A stretch of 64,000 nucleotides of DNA, taken from the NCBI GenBank assembly GCA_944322285.1, contig CALUOR010000009.1:25676-89675 (forward strand), written 5' to 3'. The translations under genes were made by a program, and so were the position numbers. The notes under the pieces are model-generated. The model made no database searches, had not been told where the DNA came from, and saw only the letters and a list, made by a program, of their open reading frames with translations. Numbering within the stretch: the first letter of the stretch is position 1; each line of letters starts with the position of its first letter. Of the stretch, positions 44,873 to 53,728 are shown piece after piece. This stretch comes from an uncultured Bacteroides sp. GTDB taxonomy: Bacteria; Bacteroidota; Bacteroidia; Bacteroidales; Bacteroidaceae.

Positions 44873-45213
44873 TCCAACGCTCCTTTCCTCCAGGCGTATG
44901 CCAAGCCCAGAATTAAGATAAACAAAAAGAATCCCACTCCGAGCAATCCGCCGACACCCAACTGACGGGTTACGACAGCCCACGGAAAGAGGAACACGGT
45001 TTCTACCTCAAACATCAGGAACAAGATGGCGAACAAGTAATAGCCTACACGGAACTGCATCCACGAACGGCCTCGCGTCGGAATACCGCACTCGTAAGGC
45101 TCCATCTTCTGAGGATTGTACGAGTGGGGTGCTATCAGATTGGACAGCACGACTACTACGCCAACAAAAATAATTGCCGTCAACACGACGGTCACTAAGA
45201 GGGTAAAGTTCAT
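44863..45213 (-). CDS. nuoA: NADH-quinone oxidoreductase subunit A
   Basis: This 116-residue protein of three membrane helices has [20 protein letters not shown] (the quinone-site loop) and [18 protein letters not shown]. It is the first gene of the operon. About 50-150 bp upstream is a palindromic element, and beyond it the promoter at 45405. Confidence 0.95.
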   Translation of the reverse strand: MNFTLLVTVVLTAIIFVGVVVVLSNLIAPHSYNPQKMEPYECGIPTRGRSWMQFRVGYYLFAILFLMFEVETVFLFPWAVVTRQLGVGGLLGVGFFLFILILGLAYAWRKGALEWK

Positions 45214-45261
45214 AAATCCAATAAGATTTTATTAGAATGATTAGAGGATGTATTAAAATGC

Positions 45262-45385
45262 AAAGTCTTTATCTGTCACCCTGAGCGAAGTCGAAGGGTC
45301 TCACGTTGTGTTATGTGAGATGTTTCGACTACGCTTCGCTCCGCTCAACATGACAATATGATAGGAGTTTTGTATTTTTATGCAC
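45262..45385. repeat. CCCTGAGCG palindromic element, copy 1
   Basis: CACCCTGAGCGAAGTCGAAG, GGGTCTCAC, TATGTGAGATGTTTCGAC and CATGACAATATGATAGG follow one another; parts of the left half pair with the right half. It is the reverse complement of 57643-57765 and related to 53099-53188. It lies between the nuo promoter and nuoA, so it is in the leader RNA. Confidence 0.8.
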
Positions 45386-45404
45386 CTCCATTTGTTTTCA
45401 GCCG

Positions 45405-45412
45405 CAAAAGTA
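45405..45412 (-). promoter_or_regulatory. TAnnTTTG promoter element for the nuo operon
   Basis: TACTTTTG on the minus strand. It is the only consensus match between nuoA and trkA, giving a leader of about 185 nt that contains the repeat element. Confidence 0.55.
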
Positions 45413-45488
45413 CAATAAGAATTTCATCCGATTGTAATCTCCGGATAACAAATAACGGTAGTTTTTACACTTTTTATCCTATGCAAAG

Positions 45489-46829
45489 TTAACTAAAGTA
45501 GCTTTCTATCTTCTTTATCATCATACTGAGGCAGAATACCACCACATGGTCGCCCGGCTGAATCAGCGTATTACCGGTCACAACGACACCTTCGCCTTGC
45601 CGAATCAAGCCTCCGATAGTTACCCCCTTAGGCAGTCCCAAGTCTTTCACCGGATGCCTGGTAATCTTCGACCCGGCCTTCACCGTAAACTCCGCCACAT
45701 CGGCATTGGCCACGGTCAGGCACTTCACGTTACTGACATCCGCGTCCAGCATCATTTGGTAGATGTGGCTGGCGGCTATCATCTTCTTATTGATAACGGT
45801 GCCTATGTCCAAGCTCTCGGCCATGCCTATATAGTCTATATTCTCCACTTCGGCCACGGTCTTTCTCACCCCCATCCGTTTGGCGGCCAGGCAGGCCAAG
45901 ATATTAGTTTCCGAGTTTCCGGTCAGAGCCACAAAAGCTTCGGTGTTCTGCAAACCTTCTTCCACCAACAAATCCATGTCGCGTCCGTCGCCGTTGATAA
46001 TCATAATCCGGTCATTCAGCAATTCGCTCAAACGGTTACAGCGGTTCAGGTCATTATCTATAATCTTCAGTTGCATATAGTCCGGCACATATTGGGCGGT
46101 GCGCACCGCTATGCGGCTACCTCCCATAATCATGACGTTGCGCACGTCCGGATAATCTTCCTTACCGGCCACCTTACGCACATACGGAATGTATTTACGG
46201 GTCGTGGTAAAATAAACAATATCGTGCAGTTTGATGGAGTCATCGCCTCGTGGAATCAAAGTCTCATTTCCCCGTTTGATAGCCACGATGTGATAGGGCA
46301 ACTCAGGACCTCCCAATTTATACAACGGGATGTCCAGTATTTCAGCCTTCTCGCGCATCTTGGTTCCTATCAATATCAAAGCCCCTCCACAGAACTCCCA
46401 CCATTGACGCACCCAACTCATGCGGATGGAAGCCACAATCTCCTTGGCGGCCAGCATCTCCGGATAAATCAATGAGTGCACCCCCAACTTCTGGAAGAAA
46501 TCCTTGTTTTTAGGAAGCAGATATTCGTAATTATCGATGCGGGCCACCGTTTTCTGCGCTCCAAGGTTTGCCGCCAATAAGCATGCGGTCACATTGCGGC
46601 TTTCATCGGGTGTAACGGCTATGAACAGGTCCGCATCCTCTACGTTCACTTCACTCAAACCGGATATAGACGAAGGCGAAGCGGCAACCGTCATCAAATC
46701 GAAGTTTGATCCGAAAGCATTCAGACGTTCTTCATCCTCATCCATCAGGATAATATCCTGCTTCTCGCGAGACAAAAGCTTGGCTAAATGAGTGCCTACA
46801 GAACCGGCACCGGCAATAATGATTTTCAC
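45489..46829 (-). CDS. trkA: Trk system potassium uptake regulator TrkA
   Basis: This 446-residue cytoplasmic protein has two RCK units. Each has a Rossmann NAD-binding domain: [17 protein letters not shown] at the N-terminus and [18 protein letters not shown] at about 230, each followed by a TrkA-C domain. It gates the TrkH/TrkG channel by nucleotide binding; no trkH gene is in the window. Its start overlaps the dxs stop by four bases. Confidence 0.94.
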   Translation of the reverse strand: MKIIIAGAGSVGTHLAKLLSREKQDIILMDEDEERLNAFGSNFDLMTVAASPSSISGLSEVNVEDADLFIAVTPDESRNVTACLLAANLGAQKTVARIDNYEYLLPKNKDFFQKLGVHSLIYPEMLAAKEIVASIRMSWVRQWWEFCGGALILIGTKMREKAEILDIPLYKLGGPELPYHIVAIKRGNETLIPRGDDSIKLHDIVYFTTTRKYIPYVRKVAGKEDYPDVRNVMIMGGSRIAVRTAQYVPDYMQLKIIDNDLNRCNRLSELLNDRIMIINGDGRDMDLLVEEGLQNTEAFVALTGNSETNILACLAAKRMGVRKTVAEVENIDYIGMAESLDIGTVINKKMIAASHIYQMMLDADVSNVKCLTVANADVAEFTVKAGSKITRHPVKDLGLPKGVTIGGLIRQGEGVVVTGNTLIQPGDHVVVFCLSMMIKKIESYFS

Positions 46830-48727
46830 TGTGCTATCAATTGTTTATATATACTGTCTTCATCCATCTCACACAACCTGTAAAGCTCGGCCACCGTACC
46901 GTGCTCCACAAACCTGTCAGGCACGCCGATGCGCCGTACATCGGGCTTATAACCATGGTCGGACATAAACTCCAGCACGGCACTTCCCATACCACCTTGT
47001 ATAACTCCATCTTCGACCGTAACAATACGACGAAAATTACGACCCACCTCGTGCAACAATTCCTCATCCAACGGCTTCAGGAAGCGCAAGTCATAATGGG
47101 CGACGGAAAGCCGCGCATCTTTCCCGGCCCGCTCAATGGCACGTGCAGCCACATTCCCTATGGGTCCCAAGGTCAGCACCGCCACATCCGTCCCGTCTTT
47201 CAACTTACGCCCTTTTCCCACCGGGACTTCTTCCAGCGGGCAACGCCAATCCAAGAGGACGCCTCTGCCTCGCGGATAGCGAATCACGAACGGACCTTTA
47301 TCCGGCAACTGCGCCGTGTACATCAACCGCCTCAGTTCATGTTCGTTCATCGGCGAAGCAATGGTCAGGTTCGGAATCGGACGAAAGTAAGCCAAGTCGA
47401 ACACACCGTGATGGGTAGGTCCGTCCTCTCCTACCAGTCCGGCACGGTCCAGACACAACACGACGGGCAAACGCAGCAAAGCGATGTCGTGTATCACATT
47501 GTCATACGCACGCTGCATAAAGCTGGAATAGATGTTGCAGAATGGCTGGAGACCTTCCTTTGCCATTCCCCCCGAAAAAGTAGCGGCATGTCCCTCCGCA
47601 ATGCCTACATCAAAAGCACGGTCGGGCATGGCCTCCATCAGCTTGTTCATGGAGCATCCTGTCGGCATGGCCGGTGTAACTCCTACGATACGCGGATTGG
47701 CCTTAGCCAGTTCCACCAACGTCTCGCCGAACACATCCTGGTAAAGCGGAGGCAGGTGACTCGTGTCAGCCAAAATCCGCTCGCCCGTATCCGGATTGAA
47801 TTTGCCTGGCGCATGCCACACGCCCGGGTCTTTCTCCGCCGGTTCAAATCCTTTCCCTTTTACCGTATGCAAATGCAGAATTTTAGGCCCTTTCAAATCC
47901 TTGATGTCATGCAACACCCGCGTCAGGTTCTTTACATCATGTCCGTCAATAGGACCGAAATAGCGGATGTTCATTCCTTCGAAGATATTCTGCTGTTGGG
48001 CGGCAATGGATTTCAAGCTGTTACCAAGGCGTATCAACGCTTTACGGCGTTCTTCATTCAAGATGCCCATCTTAAACAGGACTTGTGAGACCTTAAAACG
48101 CAACTGATTATAACGGTTACTCGTAGTGAGGTTGAAGAGATACTGCTTCATGCCACCCACACTCCGGTCGATGGACATGTCGTTATCATTTAAGATAATA
48201 AGCAGATTATTGGGCGTAGACGACGCATTATTCAGTCCTTCGAAAGCTAATCCGCCACTCATACTCCCGTCACCAATGACGGCCACCACATGACGGTCCG
48301 TCTCCCCCTTACGTGCCGCAGCCACAGCCATACCTAAAGCCGCTGAAATTGAATTGGACGCATGCCCGCAAGCAAACGTATCATATTCACTTTCCTGCGG
48401 CGAAGGGAAAGGACGGATTCCTCCAAAGCGGCGGTTGGTAGAGAACGCATCCCGCCGTCCTGTCAGGATTTTATGTCCATAAGCCTGATGTCCCACGTCC
48501 CATACGATACGGTCGTAAGGCGTATTATATATATAATGTAATGCGACGGTCAGCTCTACCGTTCCCAGGCTTGCGGCGAAGTGCCCCGGATTGCGCGACA
48601 CCTCGTCTATAATATCCCGCCTCAATTCCCTGCAAACCTCCGGAAGTTGTTCCACTTTCAGCTTGCGTAAATCTTCGGGATATGCTATCGAATTCAGCAA
48701 ATTATATGAATTCTGTTCTGTTTCCAT
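46826..48727 (-). CDS. dxs: 1-deoxy-D-xylulose-5-phosphate synthase
   Basis: This 633-residue thiamine-diphosphate enzyme makes DXP from pyruvate and glyceraldehyde-3-phosphate, the first step of the MEP isoprenoid pathway. TPP and magnesium motif [19 protein letters not shown] (about 152-170) with [14 protein letters not shown]; transketolase central domain around [38 protein letters not shown]. It lies 28 bp after mazG and is coupled to trkA. Confidence 0.97.
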   Translation of the reverse strand: METEQNSYNLLNSIAYPEDLRKLKVEQLPEVCRELRRDIIDEVSRNPGHFAASLGTVELTVALHYIYNTPYDRIVWDVGHQAYGHKILTGRRDAFSTNRRFGGIRPFPSPQESEYDTFACGHASNSISAALGMAVAAARKGETDRHVVAVIGDGSMSGGLAFEGLNNASSTPNNLLIILNDNDMSIDRSVGGMKQYLFNLTTSNRYNQLRFKVSQVLFKMGILNEERRKALIRLGNSLKSIAAQQQNIFEGMNIRYFGPIDGHDVKNLTRVLHDIKDLKGPKILHLHTVKGKGFEPAEKDPGVWHAPGKFNPDTGERILADTSHLPPLYQDVFGETLVELAKANPRIVGVTPAMPTGCSMNKLMEAMPDRAFDVGIAEGHAATFSGGMAKEGLQPFCNIYSSFMQRAYDNVIHDIALLRLPVVLCLDRAGLVGEDGPTHHGVFDLAYFRPIPNLTIASPMNEHELRRLMYTAQLPDKGPFVIRYPRGRGVLLDWRCPLEEVPVGKGRKLKDGTDVAVLTLGPIGNVAARAIERAGKDARLSVAHYDLRFLKPLDEELLHEVGRNFRRIVTVEDGVIQGGMGSAVLEFMSDHGYKPDVRRIGVPDRFVEHGTVAELYRLCEMDEDSIYKQLIAQ

Positions 48728-48754
48728 CTTCCATACGATATTTGCAAAATGTCT

Positions 48755-49546
48755 TTATTCCTTCTCCTGCTTCTTGGCCTCCTCCCAGAGTTTGTCCATC
48801 TCTTCCAACGTCATGTCGTGCAGGTTACGTCCTTCCTTGATGGTGTGGGCCTCCAGATAGTTGAAGCGGCGGATAAACTTCTGGTTGGTATGCTCCAAAG
48901 CGTTGTCCGGGTTGATTTTATAAAGGCGGGCGGCGTTGATAAGGCTAAAGAGGACATCGCCGAATTCTTCTTCGGCCTTTTTGGGGTCCATATTGGCCAC
49001 TTCGGCTTGAAACTCACGGATTTCCTCCTTTACTTTGTCCCACACCTGCTCGCGTTCTTCCCAGTCGAAGCCCACGTTGCGCGCCTTGTCTTGGATGCGG
49101 TAGGCCTTGATAAGCGAAGGCAAGGCGGCGGGCACTCCGCTCAGCACGGTTTTGTTTCCTCCTTTTTCCTTCAGCTTCAACTGTTCCCAGTTCTCGGCCA
49201 CTTGCCCGGCGGTTTCGGCCTTGGCCTCGCCGAATACATGCGGATGACGGAATATCAGCTTCTCGCACAAACGGTCGCACACGTCTTTGATGTCAAAGTC
49301 GCCCGTCTCGCTCCCTATCTTGGCATAAAAGGCCACGTGGAGCAAGACATCGCCCAGCTCCTTGCAAATGTCTTGTTTGTCCTCACGGATGAGGGCGTCG
49401 CATAGCTCGTAAGTTTCTTCGATGGTGTTGGGTCGCAGGCTCTCGTTTGTTTGTTTCCTATCCCAGGGACATTTCTCGCGAAGCTCGTCCAAAATATCGA
49501 GAAAACGCCCGAAGGCTTCCATTTGTTCTTTACGCGTATGAAGCAT
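48755..49546 (-). CDS. mazG: Nucleoside triphosphate pyrophosphohydrolase MazG
   Basis: This 263-residue protein has two MazG domains with all-alpha metal-binding motifs: EETYELCDALIREDKQDICK and ELGDVLLHVAFYAKIG in the first half, EEFGDVLFSLINAARLYKIN in the second. It hydrolyses NTPs and dNTPs to monophosphates and pyrophosphate. It is first of a mazG-dxs-trkA set. Confidence 0.95.
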   Translation of the reverse strand: MLHTRKEQMEAFGRFLDILDELREKCPWDRKQTNESLRPNTIEETYELCDALIREDKQDICKELGDVLLHVAFYAKIGSETGDFDIKDVCDRLCEKLIFRHPHVFGEAKAETAGQVAENWEQLKLKEKGGNKTVLSGVPAALPSLIKAYRIQDKARNVGFDWEEREQVWDKVKEEIREFQAEVANMDPKKAEEEFGDVLFSLINAARLYKINPDNALEHTNQKFIRRFNYLEAHTIKEGRNLHDMTLEEMDKLWEEAKKQEKE

Positions 49547-49583
49547 ATTTTTAACTCTCCTTATTTTATTCCTTAAGTGACGG

Positions 49584-49591
49584 CAAAGATA
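49584..49591 (-). promoter_or_regulatory. TAnnTTTG promoter element for mazG-dxs-trkA
   Basis: TATCTTTG on the minus strand, 38 bp before the mazG start and 25 bp after the DUF3810 stop. Confidence 0.6.
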
Positions 49592-49615
49592 AACAATCTA
49601 AGGGAATGTTACAAA

Positions 49616-50686
49616 TTATACGGGCATCTTCCGCCGCTCGTATGAAATCAGCAATCCGATGACCTCGGAGTAATTCTTGCGTCCGCCGGGTATCTTGTTG
49701 CCTTTCAGATACAAATCGTACACCCAGTCCTGTATGCGCCCGATGAAAGGGCTGTATTTCGCTTCCCAATAAGCTTGCTTGTCCTGGAGCAGGCGGATGA
49801 TTTCGGGACGGATGGAAGCCAACAGCGCCTGATACTCCTCCTTATCCATCAGCCGGTAGGCATTATTCAGCACATGGGGCAAGATGGAGTAATAGCCGCT
49901 GAAGCGGATGCTTTTCTCGGAGGAACGGATGCACACTTGGTAGGCGTAGAAATTGGCTTCGGCTTCGCTGGTAATGCCCAACTGATGAGCCATCTCGTGT
50001 GCATAGGTGGCTGGATAATCCGCGGGAAGCACATCGCCGTTCACCGTAAATTCGCAGAAGAAAGGCCCCATGCTACCCGTCACTCCCACCATCGAAATAA
50101 GCGGAGTGAAGAGCATGGTCTTTACCTGCGGATGATCGCTCAGCGGGCGGTGTACTTCCAAATGGCTACTGATGTGCCGATATCCCCGCACCGCCTCCCG
50201 GCACATTAGCGGACGGTCGACTTCGGCAGGAGGGGCGACATAGGAGGCATTCAGTTTCTCCACATAGTTTTGGGTGAATGCCTGAAAGGCTTCCGGCGTA
50301 TAAGCCACGGGGGTAATACCCGTGCGCCGGTAGAAACCGTCCTGCGAATAATTCAGCCCCCAGGCGGCATAAAACCACACGTAAAGCCAAGCTAAATACT
50401 CCGCTTCGCGAAGCGCGATACTTCGCCAAGTTTTGTGCCCGGCTCGGCGCACTATAAACGGATAGACCACCAGCCCCGCCAGACTAAGCGCAATGAAAAG
50501 GTCGCCCACGGCAAAAGGAAACAGGTTGGAGAAGGAGGAGAGGCACAACGCAATGCCCGGATAAAGCTGACGGGCGTAAAACTCTCCCCAGCCGGGCACG
50601 GTCTGCGCCAGCCAGACAAACAAAAGCAGCAGGCCCAACAAAACGTAACGCCCCTTGAATAATCTGTTTTTTAATGCCACATTCAT
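49616..50686 (-). CDS. DUF3810 membrane protein with HExxH motif
   Basis: This 356-residue protein has three N-terminal membrane segments (about 10-30, 55-80, 95-115) and a soluble domain with YAHEMAHQLGITSEAEANFY. HEMAH plus the downstream Glu suggests a zinc-metallopeptidase-like site; this family is DUF3810 and its substrate is unknown. A good ribosome-binding site AAAGGAGG lies just before the start. Consensus promoter not seen; a repeat copy follows upstream. Confidence 0.85.
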   Translation of the reverse strand: MNVALKNRLFKGRYVLLGLLLLFVWLAQTVPGWGEFYARQLYPGIALCLSSFSNLFPFAVGDLFIALSLAGLVVYPFIVRRAGHKTWRSIALREAEYLAWLYVWFYAAWGLNYSQDGFYRRTGITPVAYTPEAFQAFTQNYVEKLNASYVAPPAEVDRPLMCREAVRGYRHISSHLEVHRPLSDHPQVKTMLFTPLISMVGVTGSMGPFFCEFTVNGDVLPADYPATYAHEMAHQLGITSEAEANFYAYQVCIRSSEKSIRFSGYYSILPHVLNNAYRLMDKEEYQALLASIRPEIIRLLQDKQAYWEAKYSPFIGRIQDWVYDLYLKGNKIPGGRKNYSEVIGLLISYERRKMPV

Positions 50687-50750
50687 ACATTCCTCCTTTT
50701 ATAAGACTGTCTTGAATTTATAGTTGCACGGAACGGATTTATGCGTTGCG

Positions 50751-50961
50751 AAATGATAATTTAATGTGCTAATATGCTAATGTGCCAATGTGCTAATGGG
50801 GCTGCGCTGTGTTTGCGCTGGCGTGTCTCATGCCGCAAGGCATTGGCACATTGGCATATTAGCACATTGGCACATTGCGGGGCTCCGCCCCGCTAAATTC
50901 CCATTTAACAAAATCGTAAATTGTAAATTACTAAATCGTAAATGAGCTAAATTCCCATTTA
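50751..50961. repeat. GTGCTAAT hairpin element, copy C, with ATTTACGATTT extension
   Basis: Starts AAATGATAATTTA, and has the GTGCTAAT arms, the GCGGGGC/GCCCCGC mini-hairpin and TAAATTCCCATTT. It then continues with AAATCGTAAATTGTAAATTA and a second CTAAATTCCCATTT. It matches copy B including the extension. Confidence 0.85.
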
Positions 50962-51090
50962 CCGCAAAAACATAAATTCAAACGGTTTCTAAAACAGGCG
51001 CAAACTTAAGGAAAAAAATCCGGATGCGCAATGCCTCATCCTCTGCGAAAAACAGTTTCTTTTCAACATTTTTCTCAATCAGAAAAGCAA

Positions 51091-51222
51091 GCGCAAAATG
51101 TCCGTTCAATCAGCGCGCTATTTCCTCTCAACCGGCGCAGTGTTTCTCTTCAATCAGCGCAGTATTTAGGGGGGTAAACACTGCGCTGACAAAACGGAAA
51201 TAGCGCAGTGTTTCTGCGACAT
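51091..51222. repeat. 22-bp period array with GCGCAGT word
   Basis: Units start at 51091, 51113, 51135, 51157 and 51179; the last start is 51201-51203. Four begin GCGC(A/G); the consensus is GCGCAGTATTTCC followed by CAATCA. A hairpin GCGCAGT (51157-51163) with ACTGCGC (51180-51186) encloses a G-rich loop. Sequence from 51223 to 51433 shows no gene. Confidence 0.75.
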
Positions 51223-51433
51223 TTAAATTGCTGAAAATCAAGCATATCTATAAATGCTTACATTTCAAAAGGCCTTTAAGCGTCTTTTCTTACACATCCG
51301 TTAACAATAACAAGCCCTGATTCTTAACGATACTTAAATCTGCTTGTAAAACAAAATTTCCGCTCCTATAGATTCGAGAAGAGCATTGCCTACACCATAT
51401 TATATAAGTAACTAATCGTATTTAGTTTATACT

Positions 51434-51596
51434 AAATGATAATTTATCTATTAAATGAAGAATGATGAATTAAGAATGAAGAATTAGAGTAATCAACTCC
51501 CCTCCTTCCGGAAGGAGGGGAGTTCCGTTGCCATTCTTCATTCATCATTCTTAATTCTTCATTTAAAGCGCGCTTGCGCGCACTAAATTCCCATTC
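51434..51596. repeat. Palindromic element with AAATGATAATTTA / TAAATTCCCATT ends
   Basis: The ends match the GTGCTAAT elements but the interior differs: AAATGAAGAATGATGAATTA pairs with TAATTCTTCATTT-type sequence, with CTCCCCTCCTTCCGG/AAGGAGGGGAG at the centre (51497-51523). A mini-hairpin GCGCGC/GCGCGC sits just before the right end, where the other copies have GCGGGGC/GCCCCGC. Confidence 0.8.
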
Positions 51597-51659
51597 ACCC
51601 CCTTTCCTTCCATTCCTCCCTTATTTCCCTAAAAATCTGCAAAAACGCCTCGTAACGCA

Positions 51660-51689
51660 TTGCAGTTTGCGATTTATCCCTTACCTTTG
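51660..51689 (+). promoter_or_regulatory. Promoter of the fimbrillin-like cluster
   Basis: TTG at 51660-51662, 19 bases, then TACCTTTG at 51682-51689: a good fit to the Bacteroidetes housekeeping promoter. The first clear gene start is at 52041, leaving a leader of about 345 nt. Confidence 0.65.
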
Positions 51690-51891
51690 CGTTGATGTAA
51701 AATTATTCACCCTATTAACTACATAAAAATGAAACGTTACGGATGCATACCCTCTTCGCTATCAACGGTTTGCCGACAGGACGGAGGTGTATGCCGTGTT
51801 CCGAATACGGAAACGAATACCCCTGCTTTCGCACGCAAAAATACCTGCGAAAATACCGTTAAAAGCTTGTGTATGTGCGGATTTATTTTAA

Positions 51892-51909
51892 ACACACACA
51901 CACACACAC
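51892..51909. repeat. (AC)9 dinucleotide tract in the fimbrillin leader
   Basis: Nine uninterrupted AC units lie between the promoter at 51682 and the first fimbrillin-like gene. Such tracts are prone to slippage. The downstream reading frame is not joined to the frame through the tract in any of the three phases, so a coding switch is not evident. Confidence 0.8.
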
Positions 51910-52040
51910 CGTAGAAGCCTCGCGCGTAATATAATAAAAAATCTCTGGAAAACAACACCTTGCAAATTTATTTTTCTCGGTTGCAAGGCGATATTTCAAG
52001 CAAAATTTCCACCCGGTTTTCCAGTCCGTTCCCTATAATA

Positions 52041-53036
52041 ATGTATATGCTGTTGTCGCCGGTCTTGTTTACGGCCTGCGACAAAGAGGAGGACGATGTT
52101 CTTCCCTCCACGGTGCGCCTCTCGCTCGCTTTGCCGGAAGCGGACTTGCCTGTCTATACGGCTACCCGTGCGGGCGACGACAGCATTCCCACCAACAGGC
52201 AGTTACGTCTTGTTGTCGAAGTTTTCCCCCAAGGCGAAAACATCCCCTTATATAACGACACACAATTCTGCACGCTTCAAGCAGATAGCACTTACCTGGC
52301 CGAACTCTCCCTGATGCCGGGCGACTACGACCTGCGCCTGTGGGCGGATTGGGACGGTGGCTACTACAACGCCGACGACCTCGGCAAAGTCCTTGTCCTC
52401 ACGGACAGCTACGTGGCCAATGGCGAGACGGACAAGAAGGATGCGTACTATGCGACAGCCCCCATAACCATCCACAGCCCCTCCCTAACCCTCCCCCGTA
52501 GGGAGGGAACCCAGACTGGCAAAAGCCTCCCCTCGGGGGAGGTTGGTGGGGCTGTTTCTCTTGAGCGTCCTTTCGCCAAGTACCGCCTGATTGCCACCGA
52601 TGTGGAAGCGTATTATAACCTGATAGACAAGGGCGAAGCCTTGCCCGATATAGAAGACTTGCAGGTGCGCGTCACCTACGAGGGTTTCTTCCCCACGGGC
52701 TTCAACGTGGCCACGGGCAAGCCCAACGATGCGCTCAACACGGGCATACATTATTCCTCCGTGCCTACCGTGGCAGAGGGATATGACGCAAAAGTGAACC
52801 GACAGGTGGGCGCGGACTTCGTGCTGACCAACGGCGAGGAATCGTTCGTCAACGTCACCATACAGATGGTGGACACCAACACGGGCGATATAGTCGCCAC
52901 CGTGCAGCACGTAAAAATCCCCTACAAACGGAGCCATCTCACCACCGTTACGGGCCACTTCCTCACGGCAGGAAAGACGCCGGGCGGTGTGCAGATTGAC
53001 ACCGAATGGGGGAATGATGTTATGATTGAGTTTTGA
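52041..53036 (+). CDS. Fimbrillin-like lipoprotein (DUF6562-type)
   Basis: This protein of about 331 residues starts with a hydrophobic segment ending in LFTACDKEEDD, a lipoprotein signal of the kind used by fimbrillins. Two beta-sandwich halves follow: LRLVVEVFPQGENIPLYND, LMPGDYDLRLWADWD, and then SLERPFAKYRLIATDVEAYY, ending DTEWGNDVMIEF. The ATG at 52041 gives a signal without basic residues; an earlier non-ATG start (TTG at 51960 or 51981) would add KISTRF before the hydrophobic part. A palindromic insert at 52475-52554 codes for about 27 residues between the two halves. It is probably a surface or pilus-related protein. Confidence 0.75.
   Translation: MYMLLSPVLFTACDKEEDDVLPSTVRLSLALPEADLPVYTATRAGDDSIPTNRQLRLVVEVFPQGENIPLYNDTQFCTLQADSTYLAELSLMPGDYDLRLWADWDGGYYNADDLGKVLVLTDSYVANGETDKKDAYYATAPITIHSPSLTLPRREGTQTGKSLPSGEVGGAVSLERPFAKYRLIATDVEAYYNLIDKGEALPDIEDLQVRVTYEGFFPTGFNVATGKPNDALNTGIHYSSVPTVAEGYDAKVNRQVGADFVLTNGEESFVNVTIQMVDTNTGDIVATVQHVKIPYKRSHLTTVTGHFLTAGKTPGGVQIDTEWGNDVMIEF
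52475..52554. repeat. 80-bp palindromic insert inside a coding sequence
   Basis: CAGCCCCTCCCTAACCCTCC at the left pairs with GAGGTTGGTGGGGCTG at the right; within it CCCTCCCCCGTAGGGAGGG is a second hairpin. The translated stretch (SPSLTLPRREG... and LPSGEVGGAV) is low in similarity to the surrounding beta-sandwich. Related GGAGG/CCTCC palindromes lie in intergenic DNA at 51497 and 53188. Confidence 0.8.
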
Positions 53037-53040
53037 TGAT

Positions 53041-53380
53041 AAATAGGAATTTAGATGGCACACAGATGACACAGATTTCACGAGATGACCACAGATGTAT
53101 CTGTCACCCTGAGCGCAGTCGAAGGGTCTCATGTAATACTCATCTCTGCGCTACGTGAGATGTCTCGACAAGCTCGACATGACAATGTAATCAACTCTCC
53201 TCCTTCCGGAAGGAGGAGTACCCGAAGGGGGAGGTGGTAGGAGAAATAGACCGCTTTAGCGACTCCTATATAAAATAAGTCGAAGCATTCTTTACCTACC
53301 ACCCCGCCCGGTGGGCACCCCTCCTTCTCGAAGGAGGGGAGTTCAGTTGCCATTTACTTCTAACAGCTAAATTATCATTT
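53041..53380. repeat. Composite palindromic element between fimbrillin gene and GNAT pair
   Basis: It starts AAATAGGAATTTAG and ends CTAAATTATCATTT. Within are, in order, GGCACACAGATGACACAGAT, a CCCTGAGCG unit (CACCCTGAGCGCAGTCGAAG to GACATGACAATG, 53105-53188), and a long palindrome CTCCTCCTTCCGGAAGGAGG ... CCTCCTTCTCGAAGGAGGGG. No gene is supported from 53037 to 53548. Confidence 0.8.
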
Positions 53381-53486
53381 AGATATTCGCTCTTTGTCAT
53401 GGTGGGACAAAAATAAATCGCTATCTTTTAATAAGATAGGCTGCACCTCGGAAATAAAAATAAAAGTTTTTTGCACTCACTTTTAT

Positions 53487-53517
53487 TTTGTATTTCGCTC
53501 GGTTTGCACTATCTTTG
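53487..53517 (+). promoter_or_regulatory. Promoter of the GNAT toxin-antitoxin pair
   Basis: TTTG at 53487-53490, 19 bases, TATCTTTG at 53510-53517, followed 31 bp later by the start codon with AAAGGAG upstream. Confidence 0.7.
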
Positions 53518-53548
53518 CAATATGAAACAAAGATAGAAAGGAGAAACT

Positions 53549-53728
53549 ATGGCAAGACCGATTAAGGAAACGCCGATACTGTTCGGCGAAGATGCAAGGC
53601 GTTTTGTCGAGCGGATGAACCAAGTCCGCCGTGAAACGCCTGAGGAAAGAGAAAGAAGACTGGCCAATTTTGAACTTGCAATGAAGATGCTCGATTTAGG
53701 AGAGCGTACTAAAAAGAAAAGCGTATGA
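53549..53728 (+). CDS. Small antitoxin-like protein upstream of a GNAT acetyltransferase
   Basis: This 59-residue protein starts MARPIKETPILFGEDARRFV and continues into a charged helical part rich in Arg and Glu (RRETPEERERRL) ending in TKKKSV. This type of short protein is recurrent before GNAT-family genes in Bacteroides. Its stop overlaps the next start by the ATGA arrangement and an AAAGGAGAAACT ribosome site precedes it. I infer an antitoxin role from gene order; no family name is certain. Confidence 0.7.
   Translation: MARPIKETPILFGEDARRFVERMNQVRRETPEERERRLANFELAMKMLDLGERTKKKSV

Noticed and set aside
51729-51914. 61-codon frame ending in the AC tract
   Set aside because: Cysteine-rich, unlike neighbouring proteins and without a recognisable ribosome site; kept only as a possible leader peptide.
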